Below, one piece after another: positions 43,601 through 51,514 of a stretch of DNA of 64,000 nt. The stretch spans positions 1 through 64,000 of the forward strand of contig NZ_CAHLAR010000019.1 in assembly GCF_903652925.1 (NCBI RefSeq), in the 5' to 3' direction. The notes under the pieces are model-generated. The model had not been told where the DNA came from. It was given only the letters and a program-made list of their open reading frames with translations, and made no database searches. A program made the position numbers and the translations under genes. The DNA comes from Achromobacter anxifer (GTDB taxonomy: Bacteria; Pseudomonadota; Gammaproteobacteria; Burkholderiales; Burkholderiaceae_B). How positions within the stretch are numbered: the first letter of the stretch is position 1; the number at the start of each line of letters is the position of its first letter.

Positions 43601-45241
43601 CAGGGAGCTGTTGCCCGAGAGTTCCAGGGTGCCCGTGCCCACTTTTTCAACTGAACCGCTGCCGACCAGCGCGCCGGCATAGATACTGTCTGCGTTGGTG
43701 CCGCCCACTTGCAGCGGGCTGGCCACGCCGGTGTTGGTGATGCCGCTGCCGCTAAGAGCCCCAATCTGCGTGGCGCCATTAAGGTTCAGAACGGTGCCTG
43801 CGGCCAGCTTTACGCTGACGGGCGCGCCCAGAGCATTGTTGCCGGCTGTCGTGACGGACCCTCGTTCGATTTCGAGAGCGCCGGAGTATGTGTTGCCGGG
43901 AAACAGGAGCAATTCGTCCGCGCCAGTCTTGATCAGCTTGCCGCTGCCGCTCAATGTGCCGCTCGATGTGCCGGCCAATATCAGCATATCCGAGGTTTCG
44001 ATGGTCAGTTCGCCATTGACGCTGATGGCGTTCTGCACGGTCACGAAACGGGTGTTCTTCAGCGTGGCCGTGCCGTTGGCGACCAGCGCGCCGGTCCCCA
44101 GGGCAGTTGAGTTGTCGAACGCCAATGTGCCGCCATTGAGGGCGATGCCACCGCTGTGGCTGCCGTTGGCGGTGTGGAGGCTGAGCGTGCCGTTGCCCGT
44201 CTTGACCAATTGGCCAGCACCCGAGATCGGGGCATTCAGGCTCAGGTCATTGTCGCCGGCAACCGTCAGGTTCGCGTTCAGGACGATGGCGTTGGCCAAC
44301 GCTACCGGGGTGCCCGCTGTCAAAGTCGAACTGCCGCCCACGGTCAGGTTGCCGAGACCCAAAGCCAGGTTGTTCCCCACCGTCAGGGTGCCGCCGTTCA
44401 GCGTGGTTCCGCCCAAATAGGCGTTGGCGCCGTTCAGGGTAAGGGTGGCCGGGCCGTCCTTGACCAGGGAGCCTGTGCCGAAGATGTTGCCGTTCAGGGT
44501 CAGGTCCGCGCTTCCGCCGATCCCCACGGCGCCCAGCAGATTCACGCCGTTGTTCAGCGCCACCTTGTTGTTGGCGTCGAGCACGGTGTTGCTGAGCGCC
44601 GTCAGGCTGCCCGTGCCCAGGGCCGCATCACTGCCGACCACCAGACGGCCGGCGGCGAGCGTCGTGCCGCCGGCATAGGTGTTGTTCCCGTTGAGCACCA
44701 GCGTGCCGCTGTCTACCTTGTCCAGGCTGCCGGCGCCGCCTATGGCGACGCCCAGGGTCGCGGTGACGCCGGGATTGACTCGAATCACGGCAGCGCCGCT
44801 GGTATTCAGCTGGCCATTGGCTCCGCCCACCAGCCTGTAGCCGTCGCTCTGGAACTCCAGGCCCATGATGTCGTGCTGGCCGCCAACCGCCACCGTGCCG
44901 GCCGTGCCCGAGAACACGGCGTCGCCGCTGGTCCAGGATTGATTCACTGCCCCGTCGGCGGACGTCCAGTTGGTATTGGCGTAATCCCAGATGCCCGAGG
45001 CGCCATCGACCGAGCCGTTCGCCACGGATTGGCTGCCGTCCCAATACAGTTGCGGGATGGCGGGAACCGCGTGCGCGGCCGTGGCGGCCAGCGCAATACC
45101 CAGCGCGCCCGCCAGCTGTGCGCCGCCGCGACGCAGGCGCCGGGCAGGGCTGCTGCTTTTTGCCGGCCCGCGGGCGATTTCGCTGACTGCCTGCCACACG
45201 CCGGCGGTGGCGTTGAAGACTACTCGATAGACGTGATTCAT
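37676..45241 (-). CDS. Giant autotransporter adhesin-like protein (type Va) with repeated passenger
   Basis: The product is 2521 residues. It starts with an extended signal peptide region (MNHVYRVVFNATAGVWQAVS) and cleavage near AAHA (residue 58). The passenger consists of three large modules opening at about residues 65, 704 and 1430. Each module starts with a W-rich segment (YWDGSQS or QFWNGAS or QFWDGSQS, then FxG..GTV and G..LE/MQF..DGY.L). Each module then contains many copies of a beta-helix repeat of the form GTLVLNG-N-YTGGT-L-GGTL--G---ALG. The last 260 or so residues (from DPSRRAWARVL) are the outer-membrane beta-barrel ending in LKVLW. It is secreted by the type V route. The frame opens 60 bases earlier, but ESPR-containing proteins begin at MNxxYR. 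The binding partner is unknown. Confidence 0.9.
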   Translation of the reverse strand: MNHVYRVVFNATAGVWQAVSEIARGPAKSSSPARRLRRGGAQLAGALGIALAATAAHAVPAIPQLYWDGSQSVANGSVDGASGIWDYANTNWTSADGAVNQSWTSGDAVFSGTAGTVAVGGQHDIMGLEFQSDGYRLVGGANGQLNTSGAAVIRVNPGVTATLGVAIGGAGSLDKVDSGTLVLNGNNTYAGGTTLAAGRLVVGSDAALGTGSLTALSNTVLDANNKVALNNGVNLLGAVGIGGSADLTLNGNIFGTGSLVKDGPATLTLNGANAYLGGTTLNGGTLTVGNNLALGLGNLTVGGSSTLTAGTPVALANAIVLNANLTVAGDNDLSLNAPISGAGQLVKTGNGTLSLHTANGSHSGGIALNGGTLAFDNSTALGTGALVANGTATLKNTRFVTVQNAISVNGELTIETSDMLILAGTSSGTLSGSGKLIKTGADELLLFPGNTYSGALEIERGSVTTAGNNALGAPVSVKLAAGTVLNLNGATQIGALSGSGITNTGVASPLQVGGTNADSIYAGALVGSGSVEKVGTGTLELSGNSSLNGPVTVTAGTLKVSGALNNTGVAVQAGGTVSGGGMINGLLTVADNGHLAGASGRTLTAGTITLTPNANVDVALASPFTGNTPLFKSNGNLTLDGKLNITDAGGLGTGVYRLFEYSGAMTNNLLNYGPLPAALIGSTLGIQLASVGEVNLVVSSPNRNVQFWNGASMFPSGTVQGGSGVWGNASSTNWSNYDGTLSQSWASQFAVFQGQTGTVTVNGERTVDGMQFMTDGYKLESGVDGSLYAVNPYQGGRFIVRVDPNVTATLNLPVNGTGTLQKLDQGTLVLNGANGYTGGTELAGGTLVAGSDSALGTEILTAADGTTLDNNKAVTLTNMIVAEGQLNLAGSNDLTLKGNIVGSSLNKNGGGTLTLAGDNYFAGTMALNDGKLVLASNNPLGLSTLNAASGTQLDSSLALSLGNTVNLAGDLNLLGSQDLTLNGLVNGIGGLTKRGAGRLTLNGNNAFQGGVTLSGGNLNVGQDTALGEGTLTVRNAATLDSSRAVTLANNVQLSAALTLGGSNDLTLNGTIDGYQELIKNGAGQLTLNGENRHSGGTTINAGNLNLGNASALGTGMLNVMGNSALDTAGPMRLGNDVNVGGTLTMAGNNSLILDGLISGNGTLRKSGADNLSLTGDSNSFSGTIDLRSGSLTTVGINALGQNATANVAAGANLFITNLARLGSLNGNGAVTVSNGNILTVGANGANSYFGGQLNGKGWLNKAGAGSLVLSGANALSGATSVNAGSLWVDGSLASSNVQVFSGATLGGTGSIAGDVTIMGGANLKLTDGYTLSVGSLQLDGNSIVNASLGAPALGGGTALVNVGGNLTLGGTLNVSDAGGFGTGVYRLMNYGGSLTDTGMRFGNVPGGVQAADLTLQTAVANQINLLVAAPNVTVQFWDGSQSAGNGVIEGGSGTWNGANSNWTGVDGSANRSWAGNFAVFQGAAGTVTVAGAQSATGMQFMTDGYVLERGSLGSLNLANGGQGYASVRVDPGVTATINAPLTGSATLAKLDAGTLVLNSSNGYTGGTALNGGTLVLGNDKALGNGLLTTVNGTTLDSNTAVTVRNNVALNGALSIAGSNAMNLNGTVSGAGGLIKNGAGSLTLNGTNTYEGGTLLNAGGLIVGNNSSLGYGTLTVGGAATLDATQALALANNITLNSGLTVQGSHDLRLNGNISGVGSLTKNGTSTLTLNGTHTYTGGTYVNGGTLALSAASSLAATGIVTVARGATFDLSAGQGAQVFGTLAGAGNIKMGANSLLAGGSADGVFGGSVIGTGALVKQGTGTQILTGANSYTGGTLVADGTLRAGSATALVQGTAYQVLSGATLDLNGNALQASSLNGAGTVALGGANLTTNIAAGLLSSYSGLIVGDGTVVKTGAGALALTGASTFSGGVQLKQGTIGLGHAQGLGSGTLFMDDGTVISLIANGMTIANNLAMTGTNDPVIDTDANAATWAGAITGGGFLTKQGSGVLTLTSAGNTYTGATDVAQGTLKAGAAYTFSSASAHTVASGSVLDLAGYSQTVASLNNSGAVNLGGSTPGAVLKVTGPYVGNNGKLGVSTVLGADGSATDKLLLSGTGAIASGSTSVLITNAGGLGAQTGAKGIEVIGTENGASLQPGSFTLAGGHVDAGAYEYRLTQTAQGAALHSTNTQVGPNPDPGTPTAPAYRQEVPLLSSLPAQLRQADMTMLGDMRTRMGDDAAADAIGQDPSRRAWARVLRTAPTITQQGTVNPESSGHLTGFQAGVDVYANRNFKAGLYVGQLNGDMGVRGFSSGMERNYAGYNNLRGRYVGLYGTWQHDSGLYADAVIQGADYRSSLRTADTGAGATTKGHGWLASLEVGTPFDLAGSWQLEPQAQLIYRKLNLDDTTLSLAKVKNDADDDWTLRLGARVKGSYSIGGSVLQPFARVNLYTSSSTTDVARFSAPAGTTDIRAKGGYTSTELAVGAMLQLTKSTSLYGDVGRLWANSGDSRVKTGLQGSVGLKVLW

Positions 45242-45422
45242 TGATCTCTGCGATGCCTGCGCGGATGCTGGACTGGGCCGGGTTGGAGGTGGCGCGAACA
45301 CGGACTTGGTTGTTGCGGTACTGCAACAATTTGTCGTAACGCCGGCGAGCCAAGGCGATTTGTCAGGCAGCCGGCGGCGGTACGCGCGCGTGTGAAATAT
45401 TCTTGCTTGAAATTAACAATTA

Positions 45423-45480
45423 ATTACGCGGCGTAATGTAATGCAAATCGGATCGTTCGGAAATCACTGATTTCAGTGAT
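45423..45480. promoter_or_regulatory. Two palindromes in the divergent promoter region of the autotransporter and ABC ATPase genes
   Basis: ATTACGC-G-GCGTAAT (45423-45437) and ATCACTGA-TT-TCAGTGAT (45463-45480) are perfect inverted repeats in an AT-rich island. On the minus strand TTGCAT at about 45447-45442 with TAATTA downstream may be the autotransporter promoter. The rest of the 301-base gap shows no other feature I can name. Confidence 0.5.
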
Positions 45481-45542
45481 CGGCCTGCTGCACGCACGCC
45501 AGGATTTGGCCGCGCGCGGCGTTCCTGCGTACACTCCCGGCC

Positions 45543-46157
45543 ATGCTACGAATCGACAATCTCGGCAAGCGCTACGGCGACCATCTCGTCTTCCAGGGGC
45601 TTACTCATACGTTCGCGCCTGGATGCGTGGCGTTGTGCGAAGAAGACAGCACCGGCAAGTCCACGCTGCTGGGCATCATCGCGGGCGTGATTGCGCCGGA
45701 TGCGGGTGAGGTCTGGATCGACGGATATGCGCTTACCCAGGTGCCGGCGCAAGCCCGGTCCCGCCTGGCCTATGTGCCCGACAATTGCATGGCGCTGCCC
45801 GCGCAGACGGGGCGCGGATTGTTGCAGCAGGTGGCGGCCGAGAAGAATGTGCCGCTGGACGACAGCGTGCTGGACCTGGCGTTCCGGCTGGGGCTGGAGC
45901 CGCATCTGGACAAGCGCTTCGAGCAGATGTCCACGGGCACGCGGCGCAAGGTCTATCTGACGGCCGCCGCGCTGGGGGATCCGGCCGTGATCATCGCGGA
46001 CGGGGCCAGCAATGGCCTGGACGCCCAGGCGCGCGGCGTGCTGGCCGAACAGTTCAAGATCTGGGCGCAGGATCGGGTGGTGTTGTTTGCCAGCCACGAT
46101 CCCGAACTGGTGCAAGCCTGCGGCGCCAGATCAATCGAGGTGGCGGCGCTGCGCTGA
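45543..46157 (+). CDS. Orphan ABC-type ATPase with degenerate catalytic motifs
   Basis: The product is 204 residues, the size of a single nucleotide-binding domain (CcmA-like). Walker A is EEDSTGKST (33-41), where the first Gly is replaced by Glu33. The signature is MSTGT (129-133) instead of LSGGQ. Walker B is IIADGASNGLD, so Asp153 is kept but the catalytic Glu is Gly154. The switch His185 remains. No permease gene is adjacent. ATP binding may be retained while hydrolysis should be strongly reduced, so a regulatory or remnant role is possible. It is convergent with the Bug gene of the next operon and divergent from the autotransporter. Confidence 0.75.
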   Translation: MLRIDNLGKRYGDHLVFQGLTHTFAPGCVALCEEDSTGKSTLLGIIAGVIAPDAGEVWIDGYALTQVPAQARSRLAYVPDNCMALPAQTGRGLLQQVAAEKNVPLDDSVLDLAFRLGLEPHLDKRFEQMSTGTRRKVYLTAAALGDPAVIIADGASNGLDAQARGVLAEQFKIWAQDRVVLFASHDPELVQACGARSIEVAALR

Positions 46158-46177
46158 AGGCGGCGCCGCACGCTGCC

Positions 46178-47164
46178 TCAGTCCTTCGCCATCAATCCCA
46201 GGTACTCGATCAGGCTCTTTTCCTTGGCGTAGGTGGCCTGGGCCCATTCCTTGTAGTCCTGGCTGTTGCGGTAGGCGGGTTCTTGGTTCAGCTGTTTCAT
46301 GACGTCCATGCTGGCGGAGTCGAACAGCGCCTTCTTGAAGGCGTCGTGCAGCGTCTTCACGACTGCAGGATCCATGCCCTTGGGGCCCGCCAGGCCGTAG
46401 GGCGAGGTGGAGACGACCTTGTAGCCCAGCTCCTGGGCGGTGGGCACGTCGGGCCAGCGCGTGGTGCGCTTTTCACCGAAGGTGACCAGCAGCCGCATCT
46501 TGCCGGAATCCACGAACTGATCCCAGCCCGTGGCGTCGCTTTGCGCCATGACGTGGCCGCCCAGCAGGGCCTGCTGCATGTCGGCATTGCCCTTGTAGGG
46601 CACGTGGTTCAGCTTCACCTTGGCGTTGATGGCGACTTCCTCGATCAGCAGGTGCGGCGACGAGCCTATTCCGGTTGAGCCGTAGTCGATGGTGCCGGGC
46701 GCCTTGCGCGCCGCGTCCAGGTATTCGTTGAAGGTCTTGTACGGGGAATCCGCGCGGACGGTGAAGCCGAAGGTGTAGCCGGACAAGCCCAGGATGAAGC
46801 TGAAATCGTTGATCGGATCCCAGTTGACCTTCTGCATGTAGGGCATGCGCAGCATGGCCAGGGTGTACAGGGCGATGGTGTAGCCATCGGGCTTGGCGGT
46901 CTTGGACATTGTGGCGGGACCGAGCGTGCCGCCGGCGCCGGGCCGGTTCTCGACGATGACCGGCTGGCCTAGGTATTTGGACGCGTCCTGCGCCACGGTG
47001 CGCATATGGCGGTCGGTGGAGCCGCCGGCCGGGAAGGGCACGATGACCGTGATGGGCTTGGTGGGGAAGGCGCCTTGCGCGTGGGCGGCGAACGGCAGGG
47101 CGGCGGCGCCCAGAGAAATCAGCAGGGCGCCGAGGCAGGCGCGCCGCAGGGGCTGGTGGTCCAT
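46178..47164 (-). CDS. Bug-family substrate-binding protein of the acyl-CoA operon
   Basis: The product is 328 residues. A signal peptide ends at AAHA-QG (about residue 29). Family features are ITVIVPFPAGGSTDRHM, PVIVENRPGAGGTLGP and LNHVPYKGNADMQQALLGG. It is the last gene of a six-gene operon of acyl-CoA metabolism (42 bases after the acyl-CoA synthetase gene), so its ligand is probably the carboxylic acid that the operon degrades. Periplasmic. Confidence 0.88.
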   Translation of the reverse strand: MDHQPLRRACLGALLISLGAAALPFAAHAQGAFPTKPITVIVPFPAGGSTDRHMRTVAQDASKYLGQPVIVENRPGAGGTLGPATMSKTAKPDGYTIALYTLAMLRMPYMQKVNWDPINDFSFILGLSGYTFGFTVRADSPYKTFNEYLDAARKAPGTIDYGSTGIGSSPHLLIEEVAINAKVKLNHVPYKGNADMQQALLGGHVMAQSDATGWDQFVDSGKMRLLVTFGEKRTTRWPDVPTAQELGYKVVSTSPYGLAGPKGMDPAVVKTLHDAFKKALFDSASMDVMKQLNQEPAYRNSQDYKEWAQATYAKEKSLIEYLGLMAKD

Positions 47165-47206
47165 GGGTTTGTCTCCTGTGGTGTTGTTGTGTCTGTGGGG
47201 GACTGC

Positions 47207-49150
47207 TCAGTCGCGCAGGGCGACCTTGACGGGCAAGCGGGCCAACGCGTCGCGCAGGCTCGCTTTCAGCGCCTCTGGTGCGCGGACGTCGGCCTGTACG
47301 GCGATCTCGGGCTGCGCGTCGGCCTGTACGCGGAACAGCGCGCCGTCGTCGGTCAGGCCGGCTTCCTGCAGGGTGCGCGCCACCACGGCCTGGACCGATA
47401 CGGCGGTGGCCAGGCGGCGCAAATCGGGTTTGTAGATCTTGCCCACGTTGGTCATGGGCATGCTGTCCAGCACGATGACGCGCTTGGGCCGCGCCGGGCT
47501 TTCGTCCACGTGTTCGGCGGCGTAGGCCAGCAGTTCGGCCTCGTCGACCTGGGCGCCTTCGGCCAGCGTGACGAAGGCGATGGGCAGTTCGCCGGCGTAG
47601 GCGTCGGGCGCGCCGACAGCGGCGCAGAGCTGCACCGCCGGGTGGGCGGCGAGCGCATCCTCGATGGTCTTGGGATCGATGTTGTGGCCGCTGCGGATGA
47701 TCAGGTCCTTGGCGCGGCCTTGCAGATGCAGGCGGCCGGCCTCGTCCAGATAGCCGACGTCGCCGCTGATCAGCCAGCCGTCCTCGGTGAAGGCGCGCGC
47801 CGTGTCTTCGGGATCCAGAAAACCCGGGATGACGTTGGGCGCCTTGAACAGCACCATGCCGGGCGCGCCAGCGTGCAGGTCGCGCGCCGGCTGGCCCGCG
47901 GGCATGTCCAGCGCGACGACGCGGACCTGCACGTAGGGCAGCGGAAAACCGACGCAACCCACCGGGAATTCGCAGCCAGGCGGAGAAATGGTCGAGATGC
48001 CGGCCATTTCGGTCATGCCCAGGCTTTCATTGACGTGCAGCCCGAACAGGCGCTTGAATCGCGCCGCCAGTTCGGCGGGCAGCGGCGCGGCGCCGGTGCG
48101 GCAGTAGCGCAGCGACGAGATGTCGGCGCCGGCCAGCGGCACCTCGGCCAGCGCCGCGAGGATGGTGGGCACGCCTTGCAGCGAGGTCGCTCGGTGGTGC
48201 TCGACCAGGCGCCAGTAATTGCGCAGCACGTCGCGGTTGCGCAGCAGCAGGGTGGTGGGAATGACGGTCTCCACGCCCGCCGACAAGGCCGCGAGCGAGG
48301 CCGGCAGCACACCCGCCACATGGAACAGCGGATAGCCGTTGATGACCACGTCGTCCGGGCCGGCGTTCTGCAGCTGCACCGCGGCCCAGGCGCTGAAGAC
48401 CTGGTTGGCATGCGTGTGGATGGCGAGCTTGGGCGCGCCCGTGGTGCCGCCGGTGTGGAAGTACGCGGCTACGTCGCTGCCCAGGATCTCGCGGCCGCTG
48501 AGCAGGCGGTCGGCCGGCTGCGCCGCGCGCGCGGCGTTGAAGTCCAGGGCCTGGTCGGGCAAGGCCGGGCGGGCCGAGAGCGGCTCGTCCAGCGGCGCCA
48601 CGCGCAGCAGGGTATGCAGCGTGGGCACGCGTTCGAGCAGGCGCAGCGCCTTGGACCAGGAGCCGCATTCCACGTCGGACCCGTAGGCGATCAGCACCTT
48701 GGCGCGCGCCGTGGTCATGAGCGACGCCAGCTTGTCGTCGGTCAGCAAGGGGTTCAGCGGCTGCACGATGCCGGCCGCCTCGCCGCCCCATAGCGCCAGG
48801 TGGTATTCCAGGCAGCCGGGCAGCAGCACGGCCACCGCGTCCCGCGGTCCCACGCCCAGTTCATGCAGCAGGTTGGCGGTTTGGTGGATGCCAGCCAGCA
48901 GCTCGCGATAGCTCCAGCGTACCGGGGCATCGCCGGGATCGGCGCTGCGCAGAAAGGTCAGCGCGGTCTTGTCGCCGAACGCCGCGGCCGAGTTGCGGAA
49001 GATCTCGTAGGTGCTTTGCACCGTCAGCGCTTCGGCCAAGGGCCGGGCCTGCAGCCGCTGCACGTCCGCGGCGTTGCGCACGGGGAACGGGGCCGAGAAG
49101 GGGGGCGACAACGGGGGCGCCAAAGGCGGGGTGGCGTGGACCTGGGTCAT
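47207..49150 (-). CDS. AMP-dependent acyl-CoA synthetase
   Basis: The product is 647 residues. The phosphate-binding loop HTGGTTGAPKLA is in the middle, with SLGMTEMAG, ISGDVGYLDEAGRLHLQGRAKDLI and the C-terminal lysine motif TNVGKIYKPDLR, all typical of acid-thiol ligases. It activates a carboxylic acid to its CoA thioester at the cost of ATP. It lies 15 bases after an acyl-CoA dehydrogenase gene and 42 bases before a Bug receptor gene. The substrate is unknown; the neighbouring dehydrogenases and thiolase suggest a branched or cyclic acid. Confidence 0.87.
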   Translation of the reverse strand: MTQVHATPPLAPPLSPPFSAPFPVRNAADVQRLQARPLAEALTVQSTYEIFRNSAAAFGDKTALTFLRSADPGDAPVRWSYRELLAGIHQTANLLHELGVGPRDAVAVLLPGCLEYHLALWGGEAAGIVQPLNPLLTDDKLASLMTTARAKVLIAYGSDVECGSWSKALRLLERVPTLHTLLRVAPLDEPLSARPALPDQALDFNAARAAQPADRLLSGREILGSDVAAYFHTGGTTGAPKLAIHTHANQVFSAWAAVQLQNAGPDDVVINGYPLFHVAGVLPASLAALSAGVETVIPTTLLLRNRDVLRNYWRLVEHHRATSLQGVPTILAALAEVPLAGADISSLRYCRTGAAPLPAELAARFKRLFGLHVNESLGMTEMAGISTISPPGCEFPVGCVGFPLPYVQVRVVALDMPAGQPARDLHAGAPGMVLFKAPNVIPGFLDPEDTARAFTEDGWLISGDVGYLDEAGRLHLQGRAKDLIIRSGHNIDPKTIEDALAAHPAVQLCAAVGAPDAYAGELPIAFVTLAEGAQVDEAELLAYAAEHVDESPARPKRVIVLDSMPMTNVGKIYKPDLRRLATAVSVQAVVARTLQEAGLTDDGALFRVQADAQPEIAVQADVRAPEALKASLRDALARLPVKVALRD

Positions 49151-49165
49151 GGCGTGGTCCTCCGC

Positions 49166-50299
49166 TCAGGCCTGGCCCAGCGCGATGTAGCGCCGCAAGT
49201 GATGGTCTTCGTCACCCAGCTGGTGGTCGATCATGACCAGGCGCTTGGCGTAGTGCGCCAGCGGCAGTTCCCAGGTCATGCCGATGCCGCCGTGCAGCTG
49301 GATGCTTTCCTCAGCCACCAGCGTGCCGATGCGGCCGATGGTGAATTTGGCGGCGGACAGCGCGCGTTCGCGGGTGGCGCGGTCGGGATGGTCGAGCGCG
49401 GCGGCGGCGTTGATCACCGCCGAGCGCGCCTGTTCGATCTCCAGCAGCACGTCGGCCATGCGGTGCTGCAACGCCTGGAAGCTGCCGATGGGCGCGCCGA
49501 ACTGGCGCCGCGTGCGCAGGTATTCCAGGGTGGCGTCGCGCGCGCAGTCCATCGCGCCCACGGCTTCGGCGCACAGGGCCAGGATGCCGCGGCCAGCGGC
49601 GCGCTCCAGCAGCGGGTAGCCCGCGCCGGCTTCGCCCAGCAGCGCTTCCGGCGCCAGCTGCACGCCATCGAACGTGAGCTCCGCGGCGCGGCCGCCATCG
49701 ATCAGGCCGTAGCCGCGCACCGTCAGCCCGGGCGTGCCGGCGCTGACCAGGAATAGGCTGATGCCGGCTTCGTCATCGGCCGCGCCCGCGCTGCGCGCTG
49801 ATACCAGGAACAGGTCCGCATGTTCGCCCGCCGCGACCACGGCCTTGGCGCCGTTGAGCGTCCAACCGTCCTGGCCGCGCTCGGCGCGTGTTTCGACGCG
49901 CGCCAGCTCGTAGCCGGAATCCGGCTCGGCATGGGCCAGCGCGGCGGTGATGGATCCCGCGATCAGGCCTTCCAGCGCTTCGCGCTGGGCCGGCGTGCCG
50001 GCGGCGGCGATGGCGCTGCCGACCATCAGGGCGTCGAGCAGCGGTTCCAGCGCCAGCCCGCGGCCCAGCGCCTCGAAGACGACGGAGATGTCGAAGCCGC
50101 TGCCGCCCAGCCCACCGTCGGCTTCGGAAAACAGCGCGCCGATGGCGCCCAGCTCGGCGTAGCGCTGCCAAAGCTCCAGGCTGTAGCCCCGCTCCGAGTG
50201 GGCGTTGCGGTCGCGTGTGGCGAAGTCGCTCTGTTCGGCGACAAAGCGGCGCAGCATGTCGGAAAGCATGCGCCGGTCTTCGGTGTGTTCAAAGTTCAT
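49166..50299 (-). CDS. Acyl-CoA dehydrogenase
   Basis: The product is 377 residues with the standard three-part fold: N-terminal helices, a central beta domain, then a C-terminal helical region with LRTRRQFGAPIGSFQALQHRMAD and SIQLHGGIGMTWELPLAHYAKR. FAD-dependent; it introduces a 2,3 double bond into an acyl-CoA. It differs from the adjacent acyl-CoA dehydrogenase and the two probably form a heteromer, as is common for paired genes of this kind in steroid and cyclic-acid catabolism (inference). It starts nine bases after the upstream gene's stop. Confidence 0.88.
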   Translation of the reverse strand: MNFEHTEDRRMLSDMLRRFVAEQSDFATRDRNAHSERGYSLELWQRYAELGAIGALFSEADGGLGGSGFDISVVFEALGRGLALEPLLDALMVGSAIAAAGTPAQREALEGLIAGSITAALAHAEPDSGYELARVETRAERGQDGWTLNGAKAVVAAGEHADLFLVSARSAGAADDEAGISLFLVSAGTPGLTVRGYGLIDGGRAAELTFDGVQLAPEALLGEAGAGYPLLERAAGRGILALCAEAVGAMDCARDATLEYLRTRRQFGAPIGSFQALQHRMADVLLEIEQARSAVINAAAALDHPDRATRERALSAAKFTIGRIGTLVAEESIQLHGGIGMTWELPLAHYAKRLVMIDHQLGDEDHHLRRYIALGQA

Positions 50300-50308
50300 G
50301 GCCGGCCC

Positions 50309-51505
50309 TCACAGTCCCAGGATCATCTTTGAGATGATGTTCTTCTGGATTTCATTGGAGCCGCCGAAGATCGACAGCTTGCGATTGTTGAAGTACTGCG
50401 CCGCGGCGCTCTCGGCGCCTTCGGGGCCGATGGGCGGCGCGTCGTAACCGTCGTGTAGCGCCTCGGGCACGAAGGGCCGGGCATAGGGGCCCATGGCGCG
50501 GCGGTTCAGCGCGCTGATTTCCTGGCGGATCTGGGTGCCGCGTATCTTCAGCATGGAGCTCTCAGCCCCGGGCGCGCCGCCGCCCGCCGCCGCCGCCACC
50601 ACGCGCAGGTTGGTGGTGCGCATATTGGCCAGTTCGATCTCGACACGCGCCAGGCGCGCGGCGAAGTCCGGATCCTCGATCAGGGGCCGGCCGTTCCTGC
50701 GCTGGCTGGCCGCGACGGTCTTCAGCCGGGCCAGCGCCGCCGTCGACTGGCCGACGCCGGCGATGTTGGTGCGTTCATAGGTCAGCAGGTACTTGGCGCA
50801 GGTCCAGCCGCGGTTTTCCTCGCCCACCAGGTTGGCGGCCGGCACCCGCACGTCGGAGAAGAACACCTCGTTGACTTCGTGTTCGCCGTCCAGCGTGATG
50901 ATGGGGCGCACTTCCACGCCAGGGGTGGCCATGTCGATCAGCAGGAAGCTGATGCCTTCCTGGCGCCGGCCTTCCTGCGAGGTGCGCACCAGGCAGAAGA
51001 TCATGTTGGCGTACTGGCCCAGCGTGGTCCAGGTCTTCTGGCCGTTGACGATATAGCTGTCGCCGTCGCGCACGGCCGTGGTCTTGACCGAGGCCAGGTC
51101 CGAGCCCGCGCCCGGTTCGGAATAGCCCTGACACCACCAGTCGGATCCGTCCAGGATGCGCGGCAGCCAGTGGCGGCGCTGCGCTTCGCTGCCGTACTTG
51201 ATCAGCACCGGGCCCAGCATGCTGAGGCCGAAGGGCACGATGCGCGGGGCGCCGGCCAGCGCGCATTCGTTTTCGAAGATGTACTTCTGCACCGTGCTCC
51301 AGCCGGTGCCGCCGTATTCCACGGGCCAGTGGCTGGCCAGCCAGCCTTGCCGGTTCAGGATGGCGTGCCATTCGACCATGTCGGCGCGCGTCAGCAGCTT
51401 GCCCTGCGTGACCTGGGCGGACAGGCGTTCGGGCAGTTGCGCGGCGAGAAAGGCCCGCACTTCGTCGCGGAAGGCGTTTTCTTCGGAGGTGAATTCCAGG
51501 TCCAT
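50309..51505 (-). CDS. Acyl-CoA dehydrogenase (second, larger subunit)
   Basis: The product is 398 residues. FAD-binding and domain-boundary motifs are clear: WCQGYSEPGAGSDLASVKT and KTWTTLGQYANMIFCLVRT, with VQKYIFENECALAG in the N-terminal part. The long form resembles FadE-type subunits that pair with a shorter one. It is co-transcribed with the shorter acyl-CoA dehydrogenase next to it (nine-base gap). Confidence 0.88.
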   Translation of the reverse strand: MDLEFTSEENAFRDEVRAFLAAQLPERLSAQVTQGKLLTRADMVEWHAILNRQGWLASHWPVEYGGTGWSTVQKYIFENECALAGAPRIVPFGLSMLGPVLIKYGSEAQRRHWLPRILDGSDWWCQGYSEPGAGSDLASVKTTAVRDGDSYIVNGQKTWTTLGQYANMIFCLVRTSQEGRRQEGISFLLIDMATPGVEVRPIITLDGEHEVNEVFFSDVRVPAANLVGEENRGWTCAKYLLTYERTNIAGVGQSTAALARLKTVAASQRRNGRPLIEDPDFAARLARVEIELANMRTTNLRVVAAAAGGGAPGAESSMLKIRGTQIRQEISALNRRAMGPYARPFVPEALHDGYDAPPIGPEGAESAAAQYFNNRKLSIFGGSNEIQKNIISKMILGL

Positions 51506-51514
51506 GGGGGATCC

